From NCBI GenBank assembly GCA_004297465.1, contig SCUB01000001.1:1-64000 (forward strand): a stretch of 64,000 nucleotides of DNA. The letters are read 5' to 3'. Positions 50,384 to 59,838 of this stretch are shown piece after piece. The stretch comes from Xanthobacteraceae bacterium (GTDB lineage: Bacteria > Pseudomonadota > Alphaproteobacteria > Rhizobiales > Xanthobacteraceae). Both the position numbers and the translations under genes were made by a program. The first letter of the stretch is position 1. Every line of letters begins with the position of its first letter. Under the pieces are notes generated by a model. It made no database searches and had not been told where the DNA came from. It saw nothing but the letters and a program-made list of their open reading frames with translations.

Positions 50384-50668
50384 ATGATCGACCGCCCGGA
50401 AATGACCCGTGGACGCGACGTCGCGATGCGCTGGCGCGCGCTGGCCGAACGCCGTCTCGAAGCCCTCGACGAGCTTTATCGATCCGGCCGCTGGCAGCGC
50501 TATTACCGGGAGCCGGAGTTCACCGCCCTGATGCGCGACGCCATCGCCGCCGTCGAGGCGTGGCGCCAGATCGCGCCCGACACAGCCGACGCCACCTCGA
50601 TCGCTCCCGTCGCCGATGCCGGGCCGCCGCCATTGTCCGTCCCGCTGCAAGCCTTCGAGAGCGAATAG
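50384..50668 (+). CDS. TIGR03809-type conserved small protein
   Basis: 94 residues from the ATG at 50384 (MIDRPEMTRGRDVAMRWRALAERRLEALDELYRSGRW). Cytosolic, rich in Arg and Ala, with a helical first half and a Pro/Ala tail. It matches, by recollection, the TIGR03809 family of unnamed Rhizobiales proteins that sit beside TIGR03808 genes, here convergent with a 3-base gap. Function unknown. Confidence 0.8.
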   Translation: MIDRPEMTRGRDVAMRWRALAERRLEALDELYRSGRWQRYYREPEFTALMRDAIAAVEAWRQIAPDTADATSIAPVADAGPPPLSVPLQAFESE

Positions 50669-50671
50669 GAA

Positions 50672-52027
50672 TTATCGCACCTGGTTGACGCCGAGCGTGA
50701 CGTTGCCGGGCACCGTTGCGCCGGGTTGCGAAAGATCGGCGGTGACCGCCTTGCCGTGGTCCATGCCGACGATCGCGCCGCGCTGCGTACCGGCGATGAC
50801 GTTGTCGCTCACCAGCACGCGGCCCGCGCCGGGAAAGGCGGATAGCCCGACGCCGATGAACGCCTCGCGCACCACGTTGCCGGTGATGGCGATGTCGCGC
50901 AGGTACTTGCCCCAGCCCGCCATGATGCCGGCGAACGGTGCCTTCTCGACGACATTGCCGGTCACCGCCGTATCGGCCTCGACATGGATGCCGATGCCGC
51001 CTTCGCCATCGGACGCGCCGTCCGGTCGGCGCGGGTGCAGGTTGCGCACGATGTTGCCGGTCACCGCGGCGATGCGGCCCCCCTCGTTGAAGTTGCACAC
51101 CGAGATGCCGAGCGCGGCACCGTCGATGCTGTTTTGCGCGATCACCGCGGCCTCGAAGCTGAATTCCGAATAGATCGCCACCTCGCGCGCGTCCACGATG
51201 CCGTTGCCGAGGATCTGGATGTTGGAGGCGGAATTGCCGCGCACGCCGGAATAATCGCAGTCGCGGATGCGGTTGCCGCGCACGATGACATCGGCGGCGC
51301 GGTAGGCCACCACGGCGTTGCCGTACTGGCCGGAGCCGCCGGGTCCGGCCCGGATCGCCTCGATGCGGTTGTCGACGACGAGCGTGGCGTCGGGGCCGGG
51401 CGCGTCGCGCAGGATCTCGATGCCGTTTTCGCCCGCGCCGTGAATGGTGTTCTGCGCCACCACGAGGCCACGCGCGTTGAACGACACCAGCGCGCTGGCC
51501 GCGCAATCGCGCAGCGCGGTGGCGCGGATGGCGCCGGAGACGCGGTCGAGCCAGAGGCCGTTGCCGCCGCTTGCGGTCACCTCGCAGTCGCCGACATCGA
51601 GGCCGTCGACGCGCTCGGCGTGCAACAGCCCGCGCCGCGCCGGCAGGCTTCTGCCGCCGCCGTCGAGCGTGAGCCCGCTTAAGCGCACGTTGCGCGCGTC
51701 CGCGCTCGTCAGCAGCGAAGGCCCATCGGAAAGTTCCAGCATGGTGGCGCCAGCAACGCCGACGAGCTGCGCGCCCGAGGGCAATTTCACCATGGCGCAG
51801 CGGTAGCGGCCGGGCGGGATGAACAGCGGCGCGCCGTCGCGGGCGCACGCGTCGATGGCGCGCGCCAGCGCGCGCGACTGGTCGGCATCGGTATTGGCGC
51901 GCAGGCCGAATTGCGCCGCGTCGCGTCCGCCCGGGATTGCGCGAGGCGCGGCCCACGCGGTTCCGCCCGCAAGCCAGGAGGCGGAGGCAAGCGAGGCCGA
52001 CAGGAGCTGGCGACGGTTCAGGGCCAT
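50672..52027 (-). CDS. TIGR03808-type Tat-exported parallel beta-helix protein
   Basis: 451 residues. Tat signal peptide with the twin Arg in LNRRQLLSASLASASW and cleavage after AWA (~residue 26). The mature part is a right-handed parallel beta-helix like that of pectate lyases and PbH1 proteins: repeated units with asparagine ladders such as GLVVAQNTIHGAGENGIEILRDA, ADVIVRGNRIRDCDYSGVRGNSASNIQILGNGIVDA. Matches the TIGR03808 family. Exported folded; carbohydrate binding or cleavage is inferred from the fold only. Confidence 0.92.
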   Translation of the reverse strand: MALNRRQLLSASLASASWLAGGTAWAAPRAIPGGRDAAQFGLRANTDADQSRALARAIDACARDGAPLFIPPGRYRCAMVKLPSGAQLVGVAGATMLELSDGPSLLTSADARNVRLSGLTLDGGGRSLPARRGLLHAERVDGLDVGDCEVTASGGNGLWLDRVSGAIRATALRDCAASALVSFNARGLVVAQNTIHGAGENGIEILRDAPGPDATLVVDNRIEAIRAGPGGSGQYGNAVVAYRAADVIVRGNRIRDCDYSGVRGNSASNIQILGNGIVDAREVAIYSEFSFEAAVIAQNSIDGAALGISVCNFNEGGRIAAVTGNIVRNLHPRRPDGASDGEGGIGIHVEADTAVTGNVVEKAPFAGIMAGWGKYLRDIAITGNVVREAFIGVGLSAFPGAGRVLVSDNVIAGTQRGAIVGMDHGKAVTADLSQPGATVPGNVTLGVNQVR

Positions 52028-52091
52028 GCCAAAAATATAGGCCGGGCGCGGCCTTCATCCGCGTGCGGGTAAACGAAGTTTGCCGGCATGG

Positions 52092-52745
52092 TTAAGCGCG
52101 CCGCGCCCGCCGTCCCGCGATCACCAGCGCGCGCAACAGGGCTTCGCCGGCGCGTGCGAGATCGTCGCCGCTCCAGCGCCGCCTTGAGTTGCGGCGGCGC
52201 GGCCGGGAACCAGGCGCGAGCGGCGGCACATGGATGAACGCGGCAAGGCGCGGGGTGCCATTGTGGCTCGCCTCGATCGCGCGCCAGCACAGGTAGTTGC
52301 ACAGGTACCTTCCTGCGTTACGCGAGGGCGTGGCGGGCAGGCGCGTCGCGCGCAGCGCGTGGAACAGCCGTAGCGCGTGCGGGCCGAAGGACAGCGCCGC
52401 GGGACCCCCGCGCACGATTTGCCCGCTCCGCCCGCGGCGATGGCCGGCATCGGGCCACAGCGTGGTGACCGTGTTGCGCGCCCGCGTCTCGACCCGCAGC
52501 ACGCGGGCGCGCGGCGCCAGCCCGAACATCAGCACCACGTCCGGACGATGCCGCGCGATCAGTTCGGGGAGCATGCGGTCGACATCGCCATAGGTGACCG
52601 CGAACACATGCGCGATGCGCGTCACGGCGGCGAAAGCAGGCCGGCGCAGAAGCGCGAGCCGACGCGCCAGCGCCGCCGTCGGGTTGAACCGCGCGCCGGG
52701 GAACGGGCCGAAGCCGGTGATGAGGACGCGCAGGCCCCTGTTCAT
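52092..52745 (-). CDS. Pyroglutamyl-peptidase I-like protein (peptidase C15)
   Basis: 217 residues from the ATG at 52745. C15 fold: VLITGFGPFPGARFNPT (~residues 5-21), VVLMFGLAPRARVLRVETRARN (~68-89, with Glu), SRNAGRYLCNYLCWRA (~143-158, with the nucleophile Cys) and AAFIHVPPLAP (~170-180, with His). The triad Glu-Cys-His is present. Such enzymes remove N-terminal pyroglutamate, though divergent members may act otherwise. It lies 4 bases after meaB and may be co-transcribed. Confidence 0.88.
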   Translation of the reverse strand: MNRGLRVLITGFGPFPGARFNPTAALARRLALLRRPAFAAVTRIAHVFAVTYGDVDRMLPELIARHRPDVVLMFGLAPRARVLRVETRARNTVTTLWPDAGHRRGRSGQIVRGGPAALSFGPHALRLFHALRATRLPATPSRNAGRYLCNYLCWRAIEASHNGTPRLAAFIHVPPLAPGSRPRRRNSRRRWSGDDLARAGEALLRALVIAGRRARRA

Positions 52746-52749
52746 CGCG

Positions 52750-53751
52750 TCACGCTTCGACCAGGCGGGCAAGCTCGTCGGCGGCCAGCGCCGGCGTGAC
52801 GCGGCCGGCCGCGACGTCCGCCTCGGCGTTCTTGACGTGGGCGCGGATGGCGGGATCGGAGCGCAACCGGGCCAGCAGGCGCTCCTCCAGCATCGACCAC
52901 ATCCATTTCACCTGCTGGTCGCGGCGCCGCGCGGCGAACTCGCCGTCCGCCGTCAATGCCGCGCGATGGGCGAGAACCTGCTCCCACAGCGCGCCGATGC
53001 CCTCGCCGGTGAGCGCCGAATAGGTGACCACGGGCGGCGTCCAGTGCGGCGAGCGCGGCGCCAGGATGTGCAGCGCGGCGCGATAGTCGGCGGCGGTGCG
53101 CTGCGCGCGCGCCAATGTGTCGCCGTCGGCCTTGTTGACGGCGATCATGTCGGCAAGCTCGACGAGCCCCTTCTTCATGCCCTGCAATTCGTCGCCGGCG
53201 CCGGGCAGCATCAGCGCCAGGAAGAAGTCGGTCATGTCGGCGACCGCGGTTTCCGACTGGCCGATGCCGACGGTTTCCACCAGCACCACGTCGAAGCCGG
53301 CGGCCTCGCACAGCAGCATGGCCTCGCGCGTTTTAGCCGCGACGCCGCCGAGCGTGCCGGCCGACGGCGAGGGCCGGATGAAGGCGTTCGCCTCGGCGGA
53401 AAGCCGCGTCATGCGGGTCTTGTCGCCGAGGATCGAGCCGCCGGTGCGCGCCGACGACGGATCGACCGCCAGCACCGCGATCTTGCGGCCCTGTCCGATC
53501 AGGTACATGCCGAGCGCGTCGATGGTGGTGGACTTGCCGACGCCCGGCGAGCCGGTGATGCCGACGCGCAACGCGCGCCCGGTTTCGGGCAGAAGGGCCT
53601 GCACCAGCTGGCTCGCGGCATGGCGATGGTCGGCGCGGCGGCTCTCGATCAGGGTGATGGCGCGGGCGAGCGCGGCACGGTCGCCGGCGCGCACGGCGGC
53701 GGAGGTGCGGGCGATGTCGGGCGGCGGCGGGCGCGAGCTCATGGGGCTCAT
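52750..53751 (-). CDS. meaB: MeaB/ArgK-type GTPase (methylmalonyl-CoA mutase chaperone)
   Basis: 333 residues. G3E-family P-loop GTPase. Walker A is GITGSPGVGKSTTIDALG (~60-77); VLAVDPSSARTGGSILGDKTRM (~91-112), VETVGIGQSETAVADM (~156-171) and VNKADGD (~200) are the other motifs. It protects and helps load B12-dependent methylmalonyl-CoA mutase. No mutase gene is in the window. Downstream of the folate genes with its own gap of 30 bases. Confidence 0.94.
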   Translation of the reverse strand: MSPMSSRPPPPDIARTSAAVRAGDRAALARAITLIESRRADHRHAASQLVQALLPETGRALRVGITGSPGVGKSTTIDALGMYLIGQGRKIAVLAVDPSSARTGGSILGDKTRMTRLSAEANAFIRPSPSAGTLGGVAAKTREAMLLCEAAGFDVVLVETVGIGQSETAVADMTDFFLALMLPGAGDELQGMKKGLVELADMIAVNKADGDTLARAQRTAADYRAALHILAPRSPHWTPPVVTYSALTGEGIGALWEQVLAHRAALTADGEFAARRRDQQVKWMWSMLEERLLARLRSDPAIRAHVKNAEADVAAGRVTPALAADELARLVEA

Positions 53752-53781
53752 TTACAACGGTTCGGCGGAACGGGCGAGGGC

Positions 53782-54279
53782 TCAGTCGGCTCCGGGGTCC
53801 GGCAGCCGCGAAATTCCAGTCGTCGGCAGCCGCGCCAGCGCCGCATCGACGCGCGTGTCCCCCAGCATCAGTCCGGGCGCGATCTCGGCGAGCGGAACCA
53901 GCACGAAGGCGCGCGCGAGCGCGCCCGGATGCGGCAAGGTGAGGTCCGGGGTGTCGAGTCTCATGTCGTCATAGGCGATGAGATCGAGATCGAGCGTGCG
54001 CGGACCATAGCGGTGCTCGCGGGCGCGGTCGCGGCCGAACCGGCGCTCGACCGTCTGCAGCGCGGCTAATAGCGCGTGCGGCGCAAGCTCCGTCGTGACG
54101 GCGATGCAGGCGTTGATGAAGTCGGCCTGCGCGGTGTCGCCCCATGGCGGCGTGCGGTAGTCCGACGAGCGCGCGAGGAGGCCGGCGCGCGCTTGCGCGC
54201 ACAGCGCCGCGATGGCCTGGCGGAACGTTTCGCGCACGTCGCCGACATTGCCGCCAAGCGCGATGTAGGCGATGGCCAT
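53782..54279 (-). CDS. folK: 2-amino-4-hydroxy-6-hydroxymethyldihydropteridine pyrophosphokinase
   Basis: 165 residues from the ATG at 54279. Makes the activated pterin for dihydropteroate synthase. Signature: AYIALGGNVGDVRETF near the start, PPWGDTAQADFINACI, then the HPPK signature RDRAREHRYGPRTLDLDLIAYDD (~90-112) and LPHPGALARAFVLVPL. Eight bases after folB in folP-folB-folK. Confidence 0.95.
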   Translation of the reverse strand: MAIAYIALGGNVGDVRETFRQAIAALCAQARAGLLARSSDYRTPPWGDTAQADFINACIAVTTELAPHALLAALQTVERRFGRDRAREHRYGPRTLDLDLIAYDDMRLDTPDLTLPHPGALARAFVLVPLAEIAPGLMLGDTRVDAALARLPTTGISRLPDPGAD

Positions 54280-54287
54280 CGGGAGGC

Positions 54288-54656
54288 TCAGCCGTGGCGC
54301 GAGCGCGTCAGCGTCACGCCGACATCGTCGAAGATCGCGGCGATCGGCGCGTGCGGCTTGTGCACGGTGATCCTGACGGCGGAGATGCGGATGAAGTTGG
54401 CGAGGATCGCGTCGGCGACCGCGCCGGCGGCGCGCTCCAGCAGGCGGTAGTTGCGGTCGGCGAAGGCGGCGGTGGCGGTCTCGACGATGGCCGAATACGA
54501 CACCGTGTCGCTGAGCCGGTCGGTGCGCGAGGCCTCGCCGAGTTCGGTCGACAGTTCCAGGTCGATGACGAAGCGCTGCCCGACCTCGGATTCGTGCGCC
54601 ATCACGCCGTGATGGGCATGCACCAGGACGCCGCGGATGAAGATGATGTCGCTCAT
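54288..54656 (-). CDS. folB: Dihydroneopterin aldolase
   Basis: 122 residues. Converts dihydroneopterin to hydroxymethyldihydropterin. FIRGVLVHAHHGVMAHESEVGQRFVIDLELST (residues ~5-36) carries the catalytic Tyr/His region; here Tyr is replaced by His (VHAHHGV), a common variant. Overlaps folP stop by ATGA; folK follows. Confidence 0.94.
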   Translation of the reverse strand: MSDIIFIRGVLVHAHHGVMAHESEVGQRFVIDLELSTELGEASRTDRLSDTVSYSAIVETATAAFADRNYRLLERAAGAVADAILANFIRISAVRITVHKPHAPIAAIFDDVGVTLTRSRHG

Positions 54657-55528
54657 GGGGCCTGCCCGATGGCGGCGGCCACGCGCAGCGCCTGCACGGT
54701 GGGCGCGACGTCATGCACGCGCACGATGGCCGCGCCGGCCTGCGCCGCGGCGAGATGCGCTGCGATCGAGCCGCCGACACGCTGTTGCGGCTCGGACGGC
54801 ACCACGTGGGCGATGAAGCGCTTGCGCGAGGCGCCGACCAGCAGCGGGCAGCCGAATGTCTTGAGTTCGGCGAGCCGCGCCAGCACGGCAAGGCTCTGCT
54901 CGGCCGTCTTGCCGAAGCCGATGCCGGGGTCGAGCACGACGCGGTCGCGGCCGATGCCGGCCTTGTCCGCGATGTCGAGCGAGCGCGCGAAGAAGGCGGC
55001 GATGTCGGCCATGATGTCGAGCGTGGGCTCGACATCGTCACGGTTGTGCATGACGACGACCGGCGCGCCGTGGGCGGCGACCACCGTCGCCATATCGGGA
55101 TCGCGCTGCAGTCCCCAGACGTCGTTGGCGATTGTGGCGCCGTTAGCCAGCGCCCAGTCGGCGACGGTAGCCTTCATGGTGTCGATGGAGACCGGCAGGC
55201 CGAGGCCGGCGACCCCGGCCAGCACCGGCTTCAGCCGTGTCAGTTCGTCCTCGGCCGAAACCGGTCGGGCGCCGCCATAGGGCCGGGTCGATTCCGCGCC
55301 GATGTCGATGATGTCGGCGCCGTCGGCGACCAGTTGCCGGGCATGAGCGAGCGCAAGCGCCGGATCGAAGAAACGGCCGCCGTCGGAAAACGAATCCGGC
55401 GTGATGTTGAGGATGCCCATCACCAGCGGCTGCCGCCGCGCCATGAGCGCGGCAAGCGGGGCCGGTTGCGCCGGGGCGGGGGAAACGGTTCGCGGGCTGG
55501 CCATGGCGGTTGCTTTGCACAGGTCCAT
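54653..55528 (-). CDS. folP: Dihydropteroate synthase
   Basis: 291 residues, or 283 if translation starts at the ATG at 55504. Motifs: VMGILNITPDSFSDGGRF (~36-53), ADIIDIGAESTRP (~73-85), IANDVWGLQRDP, VVVMHNRDD and DRVVLDPGIGFGKTAEQSL, with GASRKRFI near the C-terminal third. Sulfonamide target enzyme of folate synthesis, first gene of folP-folB-folK. Confidence 0.96.
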   Translation of the reverse strand: MDLCKATAMASPRTVSPAPAQPAPLAALMARRQPLVMGILNITPDSFSDGGRFFDPALALAHARQLVADGADIIDIGAESTRPYGGARPVSAEDELTRLKPVLAGVAGLGLPVSIDTMKATVADWALANGATIANDVWGLQRDPDMATVVAAHGAPVVVMHNRDDVEPTLDIMADIAAFFARSLDIADKAGIGRDRVVLDPGIGFGKTAEQSLAVLARLAELKTFGCPLLVGASRKRFIAHVVPSEPQQRVGGSIAAHLAAAQAGAAIVRVHDVAPTVQALRVAAAIGQAP

Positions 55529-55579
55529 CCCGTGAAGTCAAGGACATCGCGGGGTATCTGGACGCCGGCGGCGGGCCCG

Positions 55580-55987
55580 TCAGTAGGAGATCTTGAGCGG
55601 CAGCTTGCGGGCGCGTTCGATCAGCACGCCGACGGACTTCTCCGACGGCCGCACCCGCACCAGCTTGTGCTTGACGTTGGCCTCGGCCATGGCCTGCGCC
55701 AGCCGCGCCGGGTTGCGAAAGGTGAGTTCGCGCAGGGTGGTGACGCCGGCGGCCTTGAGCAGTTCGGTGGTGGCCTTGCCCATGCCCTTGATGCGCAGGC
55801 AGTCGGCGCGGTTGGCCCATTCCAGCAACTGGGCTTCCGACAGGCCGGTGCGGGCGGCGACGGCCTTGCGGCCCTTGAGGCTGCTGGTGGCATCAAGCAG
55901 CCTGGCGGTGGTGCGGATACCGATGGTCTTGAGCTTGTCCGCGTCAGCGGCGGACATGCTGTCGAGCTTGTTAAGCGGGTAGGTCAT
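55580..55987 (-). CDS. DUF4332 helix-hairpin-helix protein
   Basis: 135 residues. Two helix-hairpin-helix-like units (KLKTIGIRTTARLLDATSSLKGRKAVAARTGLSEAQLLEWANRADCLRIKGMGKATTELLKAAGVTTLRELTFRNP) match the DUF4332 family. DNA or nucleic-acid contact is suggested by the fold, but no function is established. Alone between folP and a small unknown gene. Confidence 0.88.
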   Translation of the reverse strand: MTYPLNKLDSMSAADADKLKTIGIRTTARLLDATSSLKGRKAVAARTGLSEAQLLEWANRADCLRIKGMGKATTELLKAAGVTTLRELTFRNPARLAQAMAEANVKHKLVRVRPSEKSVGVLIERARKLPLKISY

Positions 55988-56050
55988 GGATCAGTGATGC
56001 GAACTGGGTGAGTGAGATCAGGAAACGCGGGGAAGTACTGGAGGGAACAT

Positions 56051-56419
56051 TCAGACGAACTGACTCAGCCCGGGCGTGCTGACGACGATGTCGTCGACGG
56101 CCTTGGCGCCGATCCGGTCGCGGGCGTAGCCGAGGATCTCGCGCGCCACCGTTGCGATCTCTCCCATGCCGAGCCCCGCGGCCATGAGCTTGGAGCCGAC
56201 GCCCATCACTCCGCCGCCGAGGAAACCACCCATGCCGCCACCGGCCGAAGCCTGCGCGGCAATCACCGCTTCCGCGCCCAGCAACTGGTCGATGATGGCC
56301 TGAACCTTGGTGGTTGGACCGTCGGAACGCAGGAAACCCAGAATAATTCCAACGGCAGCTTCAGCGGTCGCCGCGTCGATGCCGACCTTGGCAACCAGCC
56401 TTGCAATCAACTCGTCCAT
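56051..56419 (-). CDS. Small DUF2267/DUF2780-like protein with Gly-rich centre
   Basis: 122 residues. The N-terminus ([35 protein letters not shown]) resembles the start of DUF2267/DUF2780 proteins, a helical domain of unknown function. The centre is a Gly/Met-rich stretch ([20 protein letters not shown], ~62-82) and the C-terminus is helical again. No signal or true membrane helix. Family call tentative. Confidence 0.7.
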   Translation of the reverse strand: MDELIARLVAKVGIDAATAEAAVGIILGFLRSDGPTTKVQAIIDQLLGAEAVIAAQASAGGGMGGFLGGGVMGVGSKLMAAGLGMGEIATVAREILGYARDRIGAKAVDDIVVSTPGLSQFV

Positions 56420-56750
56420 TGTCGCGTGCCCCCATGATCCGCAACGGCCGGACCATCTCGTTGCCCCGTATCTTTATCTTGCGGTGCAAGAAACTCAAGC
56501 GAGCGTCCCGGCCGCATCCGTGTACGCGATGGTTTATCCGCGCAAGTGTTGCAACAATGCAAACAAGCCTCGCCTTCTCCGCGATGAAAGGCTGTCCGCA
56601 AGCCGTAGTGGCGGTTCGCCACAGCCCTGTGGTGTTGCATTCCGGTTGACCGGCACCAAACCGCCTGCAAAATATGCGTTATCGTCGCTTTGCAGGGATG
56701 CGATGGTTTTTGCGCCGTGCGACGCATCAGCAGCACAAAGGTATCGACGG
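56420..56750. other. Gene-free gap before the HerA-like ATPase gene
   Basis: Divergent region of lower G+C. I see no gene. Upstream extensions of the ATPase reading frame reach through here but have no family resemblance. A TTGACC hexamer at about 56648 might be a -35 element, but no convincing -10 follows at normal spacing. Confidence 0.4.
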
Positions 56751-58379
56751 ATGGCGATGACTGCGGGGGACACGGACACCCAGATTTTCGTCGGCAAGGG
56801 CGATGTGCCGGCGTTCCTGACGCTGGCGCTGGCCAATCGCCACGGCCTCGTCACCGGCGCCACCGGCACCGGCAAGACGGTAACCCTGCAGGTGCTGGCG
56901 GAAGCGTTTTCCCGCGCCGGGGTTCCAGTGTTCGCCGCCGACATCAAGGGCGATCTGTCCGGCATCTCGGCGGTGGGCGAGGCCAAGGAGGCGGTGGTCA
57001 AGCGCGCCGCCGACATGGGGCTCGCCTACCAGCCGGACGAATTCGCCACCGTGTTCTGGGACGTATTCGGCGAGCAGGGCCATCCGGTGCGCGCCACCGT
57101 CTCCGAAATGGGGCCGCTCCTGCTGTCACGCATGATGGACCTCAACGACACCCAGGAGGGTGTGCTCAACATCGCGTTCCGGGCCGCCGACGATTGCGGG
57201 CTGCCGCTGGTCGATATGAAGGATTTGCGGAAAATCCTCGATAGCATCGTGCCGGCCAATGCCCGTGGCAATGGCGACGAGGGTGCGGTGCCTCCGGTGC
57301 TGGCCAAGCTGCACCAGCTCGCCGCGACCTACGGCAATGTCGCCAAGCCGACGGTCGGAGCGATCCAACGCCAGCTCCTGGTGCTGGAGAACCAGGGCGG
57401 CGCCAAATTCTTCGGCGAGCCGGCGCTGGAACTGAAGGACTTCATGCGCACCGACCGCGACGGCCGCGGCCTCATCAACATCCTCGTCGCCGACAAGCTG
57501 ATGGAAAATCCCCGGCTCTATTCCACGTTCCTGCTCTGGCTCCTGTCCGAGCTGTTCGAGGAACTGCCGGAAGTGGGCGATCCCGCCAAGCCCAGGCTGG
57601 TGTTCTTCTTCGACGAGGCGCACCTCTTGTTCACCGACGCGCCCAAGGCGCTGCTGGAGAAGATCGAGCAGGTGGTGCGGCTGATCCGTTCCAAGGGCGT
57701 CGGCGTCTATTTCGTGACGCAAAACCCGCTCGACGTGCCGGACAAGGTGCTGGCCCAGCTCGGCAACCGCGTCCAGCACGCGCTGCGCGCCTTCACGCCG
57801 CGCGACCAGAAGGCGGTGACCACCGCGGCGACCACGTTCAGGCCCAATCCCAAGCTCGATACCGCCAGGGCGATCACCGAGCTCGGCAAGGGCGAGGCGC
57901 TGGTGTCGTTCCTTGAAGGCAACGGCGTTCCGGCGATGGTCGAGCGCGTGATGATGCGGCCGCCGTCGGCGCGCATCGGCCCGATCACGCCGGAGGAGCG
58001 CAAGGCGACGATGGCGGCGAGCCCGGTCAAGGGCAAGTACGACCAGGCGATCGATTCCGAATCCGCCTACGAGATGCTGACCAAGCGCATGTCGGACGAA
58101 GCCGCCGAACCCGGCGCGCCGGCCGGCGGCGCTCCGGCGGGCGGTGGCGTGCTTGATCAGATCGGCGGCATGCTGGGCACCATCTTCGGCACCAACCGCA
58201 AGCGCGGCGAGCGGCTGTCGACCGGCCAGGTGATCGCCCGCGAGATCACCCGCTCGATCACCGGTCGCGTCGTCGGCGGCGTCGCCGCCGATCTCGGCAA
58301 GAAGGTCGGCGGCTCGATGGGCAGCTCCGTGGGACGCGCGATCGTGCGCGGCACGCTCGGCGGCATCCTGCGGCGCTGA
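56751..58379 (+). CDS. HerA-like ATPase (DUF853, YjgR-type)
   Basis: 542 residues from the ATG at 56751 (AAAGG 8 bases before); a second ATG lies two codons on. RecA/FtsK-HerA-type motor: P-loop [18 protein letters not shown] (~residues 31-48), Walker [45 protein letters not shown] (~283-326), arginine-finger region [13 protein letters not shown]. The C-terminal ~70 residues are Gly/Arg-rich with membrane-like or glycine-zipper character ([30 protein letters not shown]). YjgR-type proteins are of unknown role, perhaps DNA processing. Confidence 0.9.
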   Translation: MAMTAGDTDTQIFVGKGDVPAFLTLALANRHGLVTGATGTGKTVTLQVLAEAFSRAGVPVFAADIKGDLSGISAVGEAKEAVVKRAADMGLAYQPDEFATVFWDVFGEQGHPVRATVSEMGPLLLSRMMDLNDTQEGVLNIAFRAADDCGLPLVDMKDLRKILDSIVPANARGNGDEGAVPPVLAKLHQLAATYGNVAKPTVGAIQRQLLVLENQGGAKFFGEPALELKDFMRTDRDGRGLINILVADKLMENPRLYSTFLLWLLSELFEELPEVGDPAKPRLVFFFDEAHLLFTDAPKALLEKIEQVVRLIRSKGVGVYFVTQNPLDVPDKVLAQLGNRVQHALRAFTPRDQKAVTTAATTFRPNPKLDTARAITELGKGEALVSFLEGNGVPAMVERVMMRPPSARIGPITPEERKATMAASPVKGKYDQAIDSESAYEMLTKRMSDEAAEPGAPAGGAPAGGGVLDQIGGMLGTIFGTNRKRGERLSTGQVIAREITRSITGRVVGGVAADLGKKVGGSMGSSVGRAIVRGTLGGILRR

Positions 58380-58405
58380 CCGTATTTCAAACCGATTAAC
58401 AGAAG

Positions 58406-58432
58406 GTCCGGTTCAACGCCGCTGAACCGGAC
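58406..58432 (+). terminator. Perfect hairpin between the HerA-like and M20 genes
   Basis: GTCCGGTTCA / TGAACCGGAC, 10-bp perfect stem with a 7-base loop, 27 bases after the HerA-like stop and 17 before the next start. There is no T-run, so it may be a processing or translation-control element rather than a terminator. Confidence 0.45.
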
Positions 58433-58448
58433 TCCACGGGAGATATCG

Positions 58449-59837
58449 ATGGCCGATCAAACCGCGCTGCAGGCGGTGCTGGACCGTATCGACGCCGACT
58501 TCGACGCCAGTCTCGAACGGCTGTTTGCGCTGTTGCGCATCAAGTCGATCTCGGCCGATCCGGCCTATGCCGGCGAGTGCCGGACGGCCGCCGAGCATCT
58601 GGCGCGCGATCTCGCCGGCGTCGGCTTCGACACGCAGATACGCCCGACCGAAGGCCATCCCGTCGTGCTGGGAAAGACCACGGGGCAGGGTCCGCGCGTG
58701 CTGTTCTACGGCCATTACGACGTGCAGCCGGTCGATCCGCTCGATCTCTGGCAGCGGCCGCCGTTCGACCCGGCGCTCGTTACCCTGCCCGATGGCCGCG
58801 ACGCCATCGTCGCGCGCGGCGCCGCCGACGACAAGGGCCAGGCCATGACCTTCATCGAGGCCTGCCGGGCCTGGAAGGCGGCCACCGGCAGCCTGCCGCT
58901 GCAGGTCACGATCCTGATCGAGGGCGAGGAGGAGGTCGGCTCGAAGCACCTCGGATCGTTCCTCGCCGCCAATCGCAACGATCTCGCCGCCGACGTCGCG
59001 CTGGTGTGCGACACCAACATGTGGGACGCAGGCACGCCCGCCATCACCACCTCGCTGCGCGGGCTGGTCTATGAGGAGGTGCGCGTCACCGCCTCCGACC
59101 GCGACCTGCATTCCGGCCTTTACGGCGGCGCGGCGCAAAACCCGATCCGCGTGCTGACCCGCATTCTCGGCGCCATCCACGACGCGCAAGGCCGCGTCAC
59201 CATCCCCGGCTTCTATGACGGCGTGCAGGAACTGCCGGACGAGGTGCGGCGGCAATGGGCGGCGCTGCGGTTTACGCCGGAGACATTCCTCAAGCCGGTC
59301 GGGCTGTCGCAGCCGGCGGGAGAGGCCGACCGCATGCTGATCGAGCAGGTTTCGTCGCGTCCGACCTGCGACATCAACGGTATCGTCGGCGGCTACACCG
59401 GCGAGGGCTCCAAGACGGTGATCCCGTCGCAGGCCTCGGCCAAGATCTCGTTCCGGCTGGTCGGCGCGCAGGATCCCGAGGCGATCCGCGAGGCGTTCCG
59501 CGCCTTCGTGCGCGCCCGCCTGCCGGCCGATTGCACGGCGGAGTTTCTCAGCCACACCAACGCGCCGGCGATCGCGCTCGACTGGACCATGCCGCAACTG
59601 CGCACAACGCAGGCCGCGCTGACCGCGGAATGGGGCCGCGAGGCGGTGCTGATCGGTTCCGGCGCCTCGATTCCGATCGTCGCTGACTTCCGCCGCACGC
59701 TGGGGCTCGACACGCTGCTGGTCGGCTTCGGCCTCGACGACGACCGCGTGCATTCGCCCAATGAGAAGTACGACGTCACCAGCTTCCGCAAGGGCACGCG
59801 GTCGTGGGCGCGGATTCTCGCGGCTCTCGCAAGCTGA
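58449..59837 (+). CDS. M20-family metallopeptidase (dipeptidase type)
   Basis: 462 residues. Two-zinc M20 peptidase: VLFYGHYDVQPVDP (~86-99, His ligand and Asp), ARGAADDKGQAMTFIEA (~123-139, bridging Asp), IEGEEEVGSKHL (~158-169, catalytic Glu pair), and the lid domain with DRDLHSGLYGGAAQNP (~217-232). C-terminal His in DDRVHSPNEKYDV. It most resembles the M20 dipeptidase / CPG2-like group. Cytosolic. Confidence 0.94.
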   Translation: MADQTALQAVLDRIDADFDASLERLFALLRIKSISADPAYAGECRTAAEHLARDLAGVGFDTQIRPTEGHPVVLGKTTGQGPRVLFYGHYDVQPVDPLDLWQRPPFDPALVTLPDGRDAIVARGAADDKGQAMTFIEACRAWKAATGSLPLQVTILIEGEEEVGSKHLGSFLAANRNDLAADVALVCDTNMWDAGTPAITTSLRGLVYEEVRVTASDRDLHSGLYGGAAQNPIRVLTRILGAIHDAQGRVTIPGFYDGVQELPDEVRRQWAALRFTPETFLKPVGLSQPAGEADRMLIEQVSSRPTCDINGIVGGYTGEGSKTVIPSQASAKISFRLVGAQDPEAIREAFRAFVRARLPADCTAEFLSHTNAPAIALDWTMPQLRTTQAALTAEWGREAVLIGSGASIPIVADFRRTLGLDTLLVGFGLDDDRVHSPNEKYDVTSFRKGTRSWARILAALAS

Positions 59838-59838
59838 A

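Noticed and set aside
52750-53751. MeaB beside folate genes as a functional link
   Set aside because: A gap of 30 bases and no methylmalonyl-CoA mutase or B12 gene nearby; simple adjacency is the better reading.
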